From the NCBI GenBank assembly GCA_022825065.1, contig JAJDYR010000018.1:97606-161605 (forward strand): a DNA stretch of 64,000 nucleotides, written 5' to 3'. The notes under the pieces were generated by a model. That model was not told the DNA's origin. It did not search any database and saw nothing but the letters and a program-made list of their open reading frames with translations. Shown here in pieces: positions 38,272 through 45,576 of this stretch; position 1 is the stretch's first letter, and each line of letters opens with the position of its first letter. Position numbers and translations under genes: made by a program. The DNA is from a bacterium (GTDB lineage Bacteria; UBA8248).

Positions 38272-38403
38272 CTAGTTTTCGGGTTTTTTCTTCGGCGGCG
38301 CAGGCGGTCTCGGCGGTGGTTTCGGTAAAGGGATGTTCTCCGGCCTTGGAGGCTTGCCTCTGGCAATGATTGACGAGCCGCCATTGCGAGTTTCAGGCGG
38401 CAT
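38272..38403 (-). CDS. 43-residue proline-rich small protein
   Basis: ATG at 38403 overlaps the end of the 2-TM gene at 38393-38893 and the frame ends at TAG 38272. The peptide has a conserved-looking SIIARGKPPRPENIP core and a Pro/Lys-rich tail (PRPPAPPKKKPEN). The overlap implies translational coupling to the membrane protein. It is easy to miss because of its size. No function is known; it may bind the upstream product or a cytoplasmic partner. Confidence 0.55.
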   Translation of the reverse strand: MPPETRNGGSSIIARGKPPRPENIPLPKPPPRPPAPPKKKPEN

Positions 38404-38893
38404 ATTGATCGGCCACGACCCTGTACGCCGCTTTCGCGCATTCTTCGTTCAGTTTCCGATTCTCCGGGATGTCGGCGTCTCCCGCCCTTGCGGTGACGTA
38501 CGAGATTCTTTCGGCGAGCCGCCGGTTCTTCTCCCGAACCTCCGCGTCGCTCGCCTCGGGGTCGTTGGCCTCGTTCCACAATTCGCGCCATTCGATTTCC
38601 AGCAGGCCGCATTCGACGTTGATCGTATGGAGGACGGCGGCCTTCTTGGCGTAGTCGGACACGAAATCCCAGGCGACGAGGAGAGCGATGAGTCCCCCCG
38701 CGACGAGTTGGACAATCTGCGGAAGCAGGTCGAGCAGCGCGGCGATTCCGCCGGCCGCCGCGGCCAACAGGAGAAACCGGATGGCCGAATGGTTGCGGCG
38801 ATGTCGGTCGGAAAGCGCCCCGTAGTAGCGAACGAGCCGGGTGACGTCCAGAAGTTCCTGCCAAACGTCGTTTCTCGTCTGATCGGAAACCAT
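38393..38893 (-). CDS. Two-TM membrane protein resembling SLATT-type effectors
   Basis: A 166-residue protein: an N-terminal helix (NDVWQELLDVTRLVRYY), two adjacent transmembrane segments at about residues 36-75 (IRFLLLAAAAGGIAALL and IVQLVAGGLIALLVAW), then a long charged helical tail. This layout resembles the SLATT (SMODS- and SLOG-associated 2TM) domain, proposed pore-forming effectors in defence systems. No nucleotidyltransferase or SLOG partner is adjacent, so the link is architectural only. Confidence 0.6.
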   Translation of the reverse strand: MVSDQTRNDVWQELLDVTRLVRYYGALSDRHRRNHSAIRFLLLAAAAGGIAALLDLLPQIVQLVAGGLIALLVAWDFVSDYAKKAAVLHTINVECGLLEIEWRELWNEANDPEASDAEVREKNRRLAERISYVTARAGDADIPENRKLNEECAKAAYRVVADQYAA

Positions 38894-39040
38894 TATGTCG
38901 GCCCCCTTTCCTGAATCGCTACCGGCTTTCCCGGTCGCTCCACGAACGCACCATGTATTTTAGCCGAGCGACGCCTCGATGCAAGGCACCGCCCGAACTG
39001 CGCTTCCTCAATCTCGTGAGAACGCCTCTTTGCGCTCCGC

Positions 39041-39529
39041 CTAGTTGACGATCTTCCAGCTCCCGTCGGGTTGCCGGCAGGCGCGGCCGTAGGCGCGCTC
39101 GGTCTTGCCGCCCACGGTGATGGTCTGCTGGAACTCGCGGCAGTAACTGGTGGCCGAGCCTCTCTGGACCCGGTAGGTGCGCCTGGGCGTGATGGTGCCC
39201 CGGTTGCCCGTGTCCGGGTTCACCCATTTGGTGGCCACGTTCGTCTTGCCGCGCTCCAGTGTTTTTTGCGTGCTGCGCGACATCAGCAGGCGGTCGCGCT
39301 CGTCGAGCTGCGCCCCGATGGCACTGCCGGCGAGGACGCCGAGGACCGCGCCCGCGAAGGTCGCCGCCTTGCGGCCCCGGCCCTTGCCGAACTTGGACCC
39401 GATCAGACCGCCCGCGATTCCGCCCAGAATCGCTCCGCCGGTCTGTTTGTCCATCGTGCCGTCGGCGCGGCACCCGGCCAGCCCCAGGGTGAATACGGCT
39501 ACGAGGAGGGTGGCGGTCAGTTTCTTCAT
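39041..39529 (-). CDS. Glycine-zipper outer-membrane lipoprotein (17-kDa-antigen-like)
   Basis: A 162-residue lipoprotein: signal peptide and lipobox (LVAVFTLGLAGC), then a glycine-zipper 2TM domain (GGAILGGIAGGLIGSKFG and FAGAVLGVLAGSAIGAQLDE), and a C-terminal domain with YCREFQQTITVGGKTERAYG..CRQPDGSWKI typical of the rickettsial 17-kDa surface antigen family. It is expected in the outer membrane. It stands alone between the 2-TM gene and the phage cassette. Confidence 0.85.
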   Translation of the reverse strand: MKKLTATLLVAVFTLGLAGCRADGTMDKQTGGAILGGIAGGLIGSKFGKGRGRKAATFAGAVLGVLAGSAIGAQLDERDRLLMSRSTQKTLERGKTNVATKWVNPDTGNRGTITPRRTYRVQRGSATSYCREFQQTITVGGKTERAYGRACRQPDGSWKIVN

Positions 39530-39808
39530 GGTTCATCTCCTGTACTTGGCGGCATGCGCCCCTCGGCGCGTCGTCTTCCTGGCGGATTGAAACGCCTCTC
39601 GCGCGTCGCGAACGAAGGCGTCGAGCGGGCGCGTCCGGCGCTGCGGGATGCGCTTTTCCCCTCGCGGACGGGCGAGAGCGCATCACCCCGCAGTTGCCCG
39701 CATTTTCCGTCATCGGCCCGGGGGGATCAAGGCCTAGAATCTCTCACGTCGAGGCGCATCGCTCGGGAGCGGCGCGCGGGATTTCACTAACAGAATGTGA
39801 GGAGAGTC
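39530..39808. other. Intergenic, nothing recognised
   Basis: About 280 bases between the 17-kDa-antigen-like gene and the phage cassette. No open frame or repeat of note; GC drops near the start of the phage genes. Confidence 0.4.
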
Positions 39809-39958
39809 ATGAGCGGGAAAAATGAAACCGAAAAACGAACGGACGCCGCCTTGTGGCGCTGGGCGGACAAGAAGCAGACCGTCTTGCGCCTCATCGCCGC
39901 GGGCGCGGGTCTGGTGCTGCTGGGCTTTTTTCTGGGGGGTGTCGTATGGCGGCCGTAA
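39809..39958 (+). CDS. Small single-TM phage protein
   Basis: A 49-residue protein with a charged N-terminus (SGKNETEKRTDAALWRWADKK) and one transmembrane helix near the C-terminus (LIAAGAGLVLLGFFLGGVVW). GGAGAG precedes the ATG and the stop overlaps the next start (ATGGCGGCCGTAA). Position before DUF1508, lysozyme and holin genes suggests a lysis accessory protein. Confidence 0.55.
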   Translation: MSGKNETEKRTDAALWRWADKKQTVLRLIAAGAGLVLLGFFLGGVVWRP

Positions 39959-40185
39959 AGAACTCGAAATATCGTCCCGTCGAGATATTCCGGGACGAAT
40001 CCGGGCGGCACCGCTTCCGCGTGCGGGCGCGGAACGGACGGGTCCTGGCGTCGAGCCGGGCCTATGCGGGCCGCTCGGGCGCGGGCAAGGGCGCGGCGGC
40101 GCTCGTTCGCCTGCTGGGTGAAGCGGCTGGGACGGGGAGCCTGCTTGAAGGGGAGGGCGGGGGATGCTCACGGATGAACTCGTAG
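39946..40185 (+). CDS. DUF1508 (YegP-like) protein
   Basis: A 79-residue protein. Residues ~10-45, YRPVEIFRDESGRHRFRVRA followed by NGRVLASSRAY, form the beta-sheet repeat of the DUF1508/YegP family, small proteins of unknown role common in phages and bacterial chromosomes. It overlaps genes on both sides (39809-39958 and 40164-40577), consistent with tight phage packing. Confidence 0.7.
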   Translation: MAAVKNSKYRPVEIFRDESGRHRFRVRARNGRVLASSRAYAGRSGAGKGAAALVRLLGEAAGTGSLLEGEGGGCSRMNS

Positions 40186-40577
40186 AGGAGATCAAGCGCG
40201 AGGAGGGTTTCGTGCCGGTGGTGTATCTCGACGCCAAGGGCAAGAAGACCATCGGCTACGGAACGCTGATCGAAGACGGCATATCGGAAGCTGAAGCGGA
40301 ACTGCTCCTCCGGCATCGGCTGGCTCTGATGGCCGGGGAAATCGAGCGCTCCCGCGTCGGCGGGACATACAGGAATCTTGAGCCCGGCGCAAAGCGCGCG
40401 GTCCTGAACATGGCCTACAACATGGGCGTGCCGAACCTCCTGGGCTTTCGGAAAATGTGGGCCGCGCTCACGGAAGGCGATTACGCGCGCGCGGCATTGG
40501 AGGCGCTCGATTCGGTTTACGCGCGGGAGCTCCCCGCGCGGGCGGGCCGGGTGGCCGAGCGCATGAGGAGCGCGTGA
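40164..40577 (+). CDS. Phage lysozyme (GH24, T4-type endolysin)
   Basis: A 137-residue muramidase cleaving peptidoglycan. The catalytic triad has T4-lysozyme spacing: E14 (REEGF), D23 (YLDAKG) and T29 (KTIGYGT). NMAYNMGVPNLLGFRKMWAAL is also typical. No signal peptide is seen, so release would need the adjacent holin. The stop shares a base with the holin start. Confidence 0.93.
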   Translation: MLTDELVEEIKREEGFVPVVYLDAKGKKTIGYGTLIEDGISEAEAELLLRHRLALMAGEIERSRVGGTYRNLEPGAKRAVLNMAYNMGVPNLLGFRKMWAALTEGDYARAALEALDSVYARELPARAGRVAERMRSA

Positions 40578-40999
40578 TGGCCTTTTTGGAAAAGCTCATC
40601 GGCGGCGGCGTCATGACGGCTGCGGAGGGCGTCGCCAACGTCATCGACCGGTTCGTCGAGACGCCCGACGAGCGGCGCGCGGCGGAGGCGATAAAGCAAA
40701 AGCTGATGATGCGGCCCGCCGAAGCCCAGAACGAGATCAACAAGATAGAGGCCGCCCACCGCAGCGTCTTCGTGGCCGGGGGCAGGCCGTTCATCCTGTG
40801 GACCTGCGGGGTATCGCTCGCCTTTTACTTCATCCCCCAGTATGCGCTCGGCGCATGGCTCTGGACGCGGCAGGTGCTGATGAGCGGCGAACTCGCGCCC
40901 TATCCCGTCTCGGCGGAAGGGCTGCTCGAACTCACCCTGGGGATGCTGGGGCTTGGCGCGCTGCGCACGATGGAGAAGCTCACGGGCAGGGCGCGGTGA
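40577..40999 (+). CDS. Three-TM-type phage holin
   Basis: A 140-residue protein resembling the 3TM-type holin family. A helical N-terminal region (VANVIDRFVETPDERRAAEAIKQKL) precedes membrane segments at about residues 74-95 (PFILWTCGVSLAFYFIPQYA) and 115-130 (GLLELTLGMLGLGALR). It directly follows the lysozyme and would form the membrane lesion for its export. Confidence 0.8.
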   Translation: MAFLEKLIGGGVMTAAEGVANVIDRFVETPDERRAAEAIKQKLMMRPAEAQNEINKIEAAHRSVFVAGGRPFILWTCGVSLAFYFIPQYALGAWLWTRQVLMSGELAPYPVSAEGLLELTLGMLGLGALRTMEKLTGRAR

Positions 41000-41006
41000 G
41001 GGCTCG

Positions 41007-41162
41007 GGGGTTGTTGAAGAAGCCCCTTGAAAGGGAAACTTCATAAAGGCAACCCCCCCTACCCCCCCTTGTCAGGGGGGTATGAAAAACCTAAACCCCT
41101 CGCTGGTGGAGGGGTTGCCTTTTTTTACCCCCCTGACAAGGGGGGGTAGGGGGGGTTGGTTT
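41007..41162. repeat. G-tract inverted-repeat element, copy C
   Basis: Starts GGGGTTGTTGAAGAAGCCCC and carries ACCCCCCCTTGTCAGGGGGG (about 41061-41080) and the inverse CCCCCCTGACAAGGGGGGGG (about 41130-41149). It separates the holin from a minus-strand gene and shows that this element has entered the prophage segment. Confidence 0.85.
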
Positions 41163-41278
41163 TCAAAGAGGGAGGCCGGAGTTCGCGTGAAAGCGCTGTA
41201 TCGAAAGTTTGACCCGACCGAAGAGAGAGGGTCAAAAAGGTGTCTCCCGGCGCAATCGCTTCCGCATTGGGCGCGGTT

Positions 41279-41345
41279 GTCCTTCGATACAAACGCTCCT
41301 TTCTCAGTCGCGTTTTACCTTCGGCCGCTACTCAGGATGAGGCGA
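41279..41345. repeat. TTCGATACAAACGCTCC-type intergenic repeat
   Basis: CCTTCGATACAAACGCTCCT..CTCAGTCGCGTTTTACCTTCGGCCGCTACTCAGGATGAGG is almost identical to 51391-51455; related shorter pieces lie at 61195-61233. It is a dispersed intergenic element of unknown function. Confidence 0.7.
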
Positions 41346-41367
41346 GGAGGCCTTTTCCAACAACCCC

Positions 41368-41775
41368 TCACGGGCCGCTTTTGCTTTTCGTCGTTTTCGT
41401 CTCGACGTGCTCCAGGGGATGGTCGTGCACGATCTTGATCTGCTCGGGCAGGATGAACGCGGCCGTGAACAGCACGCCGACGCCCAGGCAGGTGACGAGC
41501 AGCCCCGGCAATATCACCCTGAAGCCCGTGAATTCGGCCCGGGCGTCTTCCCTCGCCTCGGCGCGCGATTGCTGGGTGATGAAGGCGCCCATCGCCAGGA
41601 TGATGCCGCCCACGATGGCGGTCGAGATCCGGAGCAGGTTGCGCTCTTCCGCCAGGTAGGCGAACAGGAGGATTTCCTCCTCCCCGTGGCCCAGCGCCGG
41701 CGCGTCGGGCAGCCACGCGAACCAGAGCGCGAATACGGCGAGCGTGGTGATGATTTTCCGCGCGCTTGAGCGCAT
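41368..41775 (-). CDS. Hypothetical secreted/membrane protein
   Basis: About 135 residues from ATG at 41775, with a signal peptide (MRSSARKIITTLAVFALWFAW) and two further hydrophobic segments (LRISTAIVGGIILAMGAFI and ILPGLLVTCLGVGVLFTAAF). It is probably an inner-membrane protein with a His-rich C-terminal tail (IKIVHDHPLEHVETK). I do not recognise it. It is on the opposite strand to the phage cassette. Confidence 0.55.
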   Translation of the reverse strand: MRSSARKIITTLAVFALWFAWLPDAPALGHGEEEILLFAYLAEERNLLRISTAIVGGIILAMGAFITQQSRAEAREDARAEFTGFRVILPGLLVTCLGVGVLFTAAFILPEQIKIVHDHPLEHVETKTTKSKSGP

Positions 41776-42108
41776 CGAAGCCTCCTCCTCTGGCGGCATT
41801 GTGCAATCCGGAATGTATTTTCTCAACGCGCCCCAGCCCGCAGTTGCCCGCATTTCCCGGTCTGCCGGAGATGCAGCCGCATTTTATATTGGGAGAGCGT
41901 CCGCCTCACGCGGGGTGATCGGCGTTTCGGTATGAGAATCATCGAGGAGGTGTTTCAGTGCATGAGAGAGGTCCGGATATTGGCGAACGGCATCCGGTAC
42001 ACCGGTATGAGTGTCATCGGGGAGGTGTTCAGTGCGTAAGATAGGCTTGGCTCACGTCGAACGGCGTCCGGCGCGCCGGTATGAACGTCATCGGGGAGGT
42101 GTTTCATC
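41776..42108 (+). other. Duplicated leader with two mini-ORFs before the winged-helix gene
   Basis: Three imperfect copies of a segment beginning GGTATGA-N3-TCATCG(A/G)GGAGGTGTT start at 41929, 42004 and 42078, spaced 75 and 74 bases. Each carries a Shine-Dalgarno GGAGG followed by GTG. Copy 1 opens a 28-codon frame (41958-42044) and copy 2 a 26-codon frame (42032-42112) with related sequence ERxPxxRYExHRGGV. The second ends on the start of the real gene (GTGA). The third SD is that of the gene at 42109. Confidence 0.5.
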
Positions 42109-42441
42109 GTGAACGATCTGGCGGCCCGCGTCCTGCGCGGCGACATTTTGAAGACGCTGTATTACCAGGATGCCTTACGCCCGGAATCGAGCGTGGGCAG
42201 CCTTCTCCTTTGGAGCGCGCTGCGCGAAGCGGGCCACCATGAAGACGGCGCGCCCCTGGGCCGCGAGACGCTCGAAGCCTTCGTGGACGATCTGGCCGGG
42301 CGGGGTTTATTGGAAAAGCGCACCCCGGGCGGTTTCGGCCGCCTGCTGACGGACTACGAGGCGCACCTGACCCGGAAGGGGCGCGGCCTGCTCGAAGGCG
42401 CCGTTTCCGCCTCGCCCGACGTTCTCGTGGGAGAGTTGTGA
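42109..42441 (+). CDS. Winged-helix protein, Mu gp26-like position
   Basis: A 110-residue protein resembling small winged-helix proteins found next to DUF3486 in Mu-like phages. It starts at GTG (GGAGGTG ten bases upstream) and has an ILKTLYYQDA..SSVGSLLLWSALREAG first part followed by RETLEAFVDDLAGRGLLEKR, a typical wHTH recognition region. It overlaps the next gene by four bases (GTGATG context). Confidence 0.65.
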   Translation: MNDLAARVLRGDILKTLYYQDALRPESSVGSLLLWSALREAGHHEDGAPLGRETLEAFVDDLAGRGLLEKRTPGGFGRLLTDYEAHLTRKGRGLLEGAVSASPDVLVGEL

Positions 42442-43013
42442 TGGAGAGGAGGCGGGGGCGCAGGTCGAAAGTAGAGAAATTTGGTGCTGAGAAAATCGTG
42501 GACCCCCTGCTCGTCGAGGGGAAGAGCTACAGGGAGGTGGCCGATGCTTTCGAGAAGGCCACGGGGGAGCCGCTGTCGATCTCCTCTGTGGTCACGCGCA
42601 ACAACCGCCTGCTCGAGGGCATCCGGAAGACCAGGCGGGTGGAAGCCATGGTGGATGAGCTGATCGAGGAAGTCATGGCCTATGACGGCGAGGGGAGGGA
42701 CCCGGGCGAGAAGGTGGCCGCCGTCGCGCGGCGGATGCTGATGACCCAGGCGGTCGAGGCCGTCTCGCAGATGGGGAAAGAATCCTTCGAGAACCTGACG
42801 CCCGAGAAACTCGCCCAGATGGTGAACGGGCTCGAGCGCAGTCGCATTTCGGCGGAAAAGCTCAAGCTCGAATACCAGGACGGCTTCGCCGCGGCCAAGA
42901 TGGCGATCGTAAAAGAAGTACGCGAGTCGTTCCGCGCGCATCCCGAGGTGATGGACAAAGTGTGCGAAATCGTCGAGGCGGCGACGCGGAAGCTCGAGGA
43001 AAGGATCGAGTGA
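42441..43013 (+). CDS. Mu gp27-like protein (DUF3486, small-terminase type)
   Basis: A 190-residue protein of the phage Gp27 family. After the basic start RRRGRRSKVEKFG come VDPLLVEGKSYREVADAFEKATGEP (a helix-turn-helix) and RVEAMVDELIEEVMAYDGEG, the family's conserved helices. In Mu it precedes the large terminase gp28; here no terminase follows and the sequence changes to toxin-antitoxin genes, so the prophage is truncated at this point. The start at 42441 is one base past the preceding stop. Confidence 0.85.
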   Translation: MERRRGRRSKVEKFGAEKIVDPLLVEGKSYREVADAFEKATGEPLSISSVVTRNNRLLEGIRKTRRVEAMVDELIEEVMAYDGEGRDPGEKVAAVARRMLMTQAVEAVSQMGKESFENLTPEKLAQMVNGLERSRISAEKLKLEYQDGFAAAKMAIVKEVRESFRAHPEVMDKVCEIVEAATRKLEERIE

Positions 43014-43149
43014 GAGGGGGGGGGGATCAGGCGGGTTGAGATTTCAGCGATCTATGGCAAGATATGGCGATACTTTGTAGATTATGAGATAGGGTGTGGT
43101 TTTGTGAGATATTTCTCGCACCAATTCACTAACCGAAAAGGAGTGGGAC
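43014..43149. repeat. Direct repeat R1 upstream of a TA module
   Basis: ATTTCAGCGATCTATGGCAA then GATATGGCGATAC...TATGAGATAGGGTGTGG...GTGAGAT (43038-43108) is an imperfect copy of 44404-44475. Both lie just before antitoxin-like genes. Confidence 0.6.
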
Positions 43150-43614
43150 ATGAGTGCGTTTCCGTTCTTTTTTACCTTCTCTGACAAGGTGGAAGGAAAC
43201 GGCTTCGTGGCGGATGTAAGAATCATGGGAACGGTCCTCGGGATGAAAGAGGATGATTCCACCTGGATGTACGGTGTACAGCCGGGTGGAATCGCTGCGA
43301 CCGGAGAAAACGAAGATAAGGCTTTCTCTGCTTTCCGGCGGACCTACACGTCCGTCCTGTTCGACATGGCGGAGGAAGCTGACGATTTCTCGAAATTCAA
43401 ACGGCAAGTAGAGACATTCTTCAACGAGATTTGCGAAGAGACGAAACGAGAATGGGATGAAGCCGTTGAAGCGGTGCGTCGGGGAGATATCGGAGCCGAT
43501 GGACTGGAAAAGAAAAACGCAGACGAGCACCAGCCTTATGTGCAGGTGAGGACCATTAAGAAACCCACGGCGCGGCGCAACATGTTGGATGAACCAAGGG
43601 CCGTCGCCGCCTGA
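43150..43614 (+). CDS. Putative antitoxin paired with a HicA-like gene
   Basis: A 154-residue protein with a beta-rich first half (FPFFFTFSDKVEGNGFVADV, STWMYGVQPGGIAA) and a helical second half, resembling a long HicB-type antitoxin layout. The next gene starts one base after its stop and encodes a small HicA-like protein, giving a classic coupled antitoxin-toxin order. It does not match the short HicB-like genes downstream. The assignment is mostly by context. Confidence 0.55.
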   Translation: MSAFPFFFTFSDKVEGNGFVADVRIMGTVLGMKEDDSTWMYGVQPGGIAATGENEDKAFSAFRRTYTSVLFDMAEEADDFSKFKRQVETFFNEICEETKREWDEAVEAVRRGDIGADGLEKKNADEHQPYVQVRTIKKPTARRNMLDEPRAVAA

Positions 43615-43869
43615 ATGGTTTCGAGTGGTCGCGTACAACTAAAGAAAATTTGGGATATGCTTCAAGTGTGCGCGCCTGGATGCGACATCAGAGAAACCAC
43701 GCATCACTACTGCATTCGATATGGGGGCCGGACCTATCCTTCATTCCCTAAGGGAGAGCATGGAAGAGGACGCCGGGCGGAGATCGAGATTGGTCATATC
43801 AGAAAGATGATACGTCACCTGCATATCGACAAAGTCTGTGCGAAAAATGAATTGCCGGAAGTTTATTAA
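43615..43869 (+). CDS. HicA-like toxin candidate
   Basis: An 84-residue protein. It has the short basic fold and a central His-rich segment (ETTHHYCIRYGGRTYPSFPKGEHG) followed by IEIGHIRKMIRHLHID, a pattern seen in HicA-related toxins, which cleave mRNA. It is coupled to the preceding gene and ends in AT-rich DNA. It is not a standard 60-residue HicA. Confidence 0.6.
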   Translation: MVSSGRVQLKKIWDMLQVCAPGCDIRETTHHYCIRYGGRTYPSFPKGEHGRGRRAEIEIGHIRKMIRHLHIDKVCAKNELPEVY

Positions 43870-44006
43870 GCCTAAGGTTTCGACCGTTTTCAATCCTAAG
43901 AAGTCAGCATTTTCTAAAGAAATCTCAAAACCATGTAAGCTATGTGTCTGAATTTAGCATGACTATCCCGGTACTTGGGTGAACACCCAAAGGAGTGCGC
44001 ACGCCC

Positions 44007-44351
44007 ATGGATTTCAACCACACCCTCCGCGTTCTGGTGGTCCGTGAAGACGCGAAATGGTGCGCGATTGCCCTGGATATGAGCCTCAGGGGTTATGGGG
44101 AAACGCAAGATCAGGCGGTGGAAAATTTGACCGAAGCGGTCGAGGCGCAGATATCGTTCGCCGTGCAGCACGACACCCTGGATGAGATATTCGTGCCCGC
44201 CGAGCCCTCCTATCACGCGCTCTATGAGTCGGTGAAGCGTGATAGCGTGAAACGGCATCTGAAATCGAAACCCCCGCATAGCCTTCCGGACATCTTCTCC
44301 TGCGATGTCCCCTTACCCCGGGTGGATCCGCAAAAATTCGCAGAGGTTTAG
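44007..44351 (+). CDS. Orphan HicB-like antitoxin
   Basis: About 114 residues. MDFNHTLRVLVVREDAKWCA then ALDMSLRGYGETQDQAVENL is the HicB fold (strand, strand, helix with the GxGET loop), extended by a C-terminal tail. No HicA-type gene lies immediately next to it, so it may be an orphan or act on a toxin elsewhere. The ATG at 44007 is preferred over GTG at 43995, which overlaps the AGGAG site. Confidence 0.65.
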   Translation: MDFNHTLRVLVVREDAKWCAIALDMSLRGYGETQDQAVENLTEAVEAQISFAVQHDTLDEIFVPAEPSYHALYESVKRDSVKRHLKSKPPHSLPDIFSCDVPLPRVDPQKFAEV

Positions 44352-44403
44352 CGTTTCTCGTGTTGCCCGCAGGGCGCGCGAAGCAGAGTTCCAGGTCGTT
44401 GAA

Positions 44404-44475
44404 ATTTCACGAATGTATGGCAGAATATGGCGAAACATCGCACGCTATGAGATAGGGTATGGGTGTAAGAGATAC
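44404..44475. repeat. Direct repeat R2
   Basis: ATTTCACGAATGTATGGCAG then AATATGGCGAAAC...TATGAGATAGGGTATGG...AAGAGAT, paired with R1 at 43038-43108 (about two-thirds identical over 70 bases by eye). It flanks the TA block on the other side. Confidence 0.6.
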
Positions 44476-44553
44476 CTGTAACTCCGATACAGATAGCCAA
44501 GTCAGGTTCAAGGCAACGGATAAGGAAATCCCCACTTCAAAGTGGTTTAGTGT

Positions 44554-44578
44554 AGGCCGTGGTGGGAGTTGAACCCAC
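44554..44578 (-). other. tRNA-like 3' fragment (T-arm plus acceptor)
   Basis: On the minus strand, GTGGG-TTCAACT-CCCAC forms a perfect T-arm, followed by a seven-base acceptor strand CACGGCC and T. No 5' half of a tRNA is nearby. Such 3' fragments are typical of integration sites (attL/attR) of tRNA-targeting elements. Confidence 0.55.
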
Positions 44579-44600
44579 ATTTGTTGAGTGAGGAAAAAAA

Positions 44601-44876
44601 ATGAGTTCAAATCTGACCTTTTATGTAAAAGCCACATGGGACGAAGAGGCGGAGGTATTTATATCTGAAAGTGACATCAAGGGATTGCACATTGAAGCAA
44701 AAACGATAGATGAATTTGAAGAGGTGATGAAAGATCTGGTCGGCGATCTTATAATCGCAAACCATATTCAAGGCCCCGATTTCACCACGAGAAAGATTGA
44801 AGACTTGTTTTCAACTGTAGTATGGGAACGTCCATTCGACGAGGAACACAAGACCCGTGAAGCTTATGCGCAATGA
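44601..44876 (+). CDS. DUF1902 / HicB-type antitoxin
   Basis: A 91-residue protein, MSSNLTFYVKATWDEEAEVF then ISESDIKGLHIEAKTIDEFEE, which is the DUF1902/HicB-like strand-strand-helix fold. The TGA stop overlaps the ATG of a broken HicA gene (44873-45067), exactly the antitoxin-toxin overlap expected. The coding DNA is noticeably AT-rich relative to core genes. Confidence 0.8.
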   Translation: MSSNLTFYVKATWDEEAEVFISESDIKGLHIEAKTIDEFEEVMKDLVGDLIIANHIQGPDFTTRKIEDLFSTVVWERPFDEEHKTREAYAQ

Positions 44877-45067
44877 CGGATATTTATAGGAAATTGACTC
44901 AGAAACTCAAGGACTCAAATTTTGTGTTTTGGAGGGAAGGCAAAGGCTCGCATGAAATATAGGTGAATATTGATACGAATGTTCAGGTGAGCGTCCCTAA
45001 GAACACAAAATCCAAGCATACCGCTAATGGTATCCTTAAATCTGCCGGCATAGATGACAAAATTTAA
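44873..45067 (+). pseudogene. HicA toxin gene interrupted by an in-frame TAG
   Basis: The frame from ATG 44873 to TAA 45067 reads as a complete 64-codon HicA-like toxin except for TAG at codon 30 (44960-44962). The two halves fit the family perfectly: FWREGKGSHEI then stop then VNIDTNVQVSVPKNTKSKHT and GILKSAGIDDKI. In HicA the interrupted position follows the catalytic histidine (GSHE) and is usually Trp (HEIW), so a single TGG-to-TAG change explains it. The toxin is probably dead while its antitoxin is intact. Amber suppression is the alternative. Confidence 0.85.
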
Positions 45068-45260
45068 TTCCACTGAATCCTTCGCGAGTAATTCCATCTG
45101 CGTAACCGTTTCCATAAGCCGATGATTGTGCTGCCTCAGAAGACTTTGCAAAAACACCACGGGCATTTTCAAACCATCTAATGATATGTTCTTTATGATC
45201 CGTTTTTCTGTTCCCGAATCGCAACGAACGAAAATGCCCGCTTAAGATTAAGAGGACATC

Positions 45261-45452
45261 ATGGACGTTATGCAAGAAGACCTCTCCTGGTTTTATTCCG
45301 ATGAGTGGCAGGCGATGGAAGACGAAGCGGACGAAGATTATAGAGCGGGCAGGATGAAGAGCTACGCTTCTGTGGATGACCTCCTGGCCTCTCTACAAAG
45401 CACATCATGCCGAAAGAAAGACGCTGCATCATCAAGTTTGAATAGAGCTTAA
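45261..45452 (+). CDS. Small antitoxin-like protein
   Basis: A 63-residue acidic protein, with WFYSDEWQAMEDEADEDYRA then GRMKSYASVDDLLASLQ. The C-terminal pattern (EADEDYRAGR-x-x-SYASVDDLLASL) is typical of the toxin-binding tail of AbrB/Phd-type antitoxins, but the N-terminal DNA-binding domain is missing. No toxin follows; the next gene is a CocE hydrolase. It may be a remnant. Confidence 0.5.
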   Translation: MDVMQEDLSWFYSDEWQAMEDEADEDYRAGRMKSYASVDDLLASLQSTSCRKKDAASSSLNRA

Positions 45453-45576
45453 GACCCTCCTCTCGACATAAGAATCACCCCTCCCCATCTGGACGCCGCA
45501 CCTCCCCTCGGTTATATTCCCTCCATCCCCAAATACATCACCGACGGTGATCCACTTCTTCACGGAAAGGCGAAAC

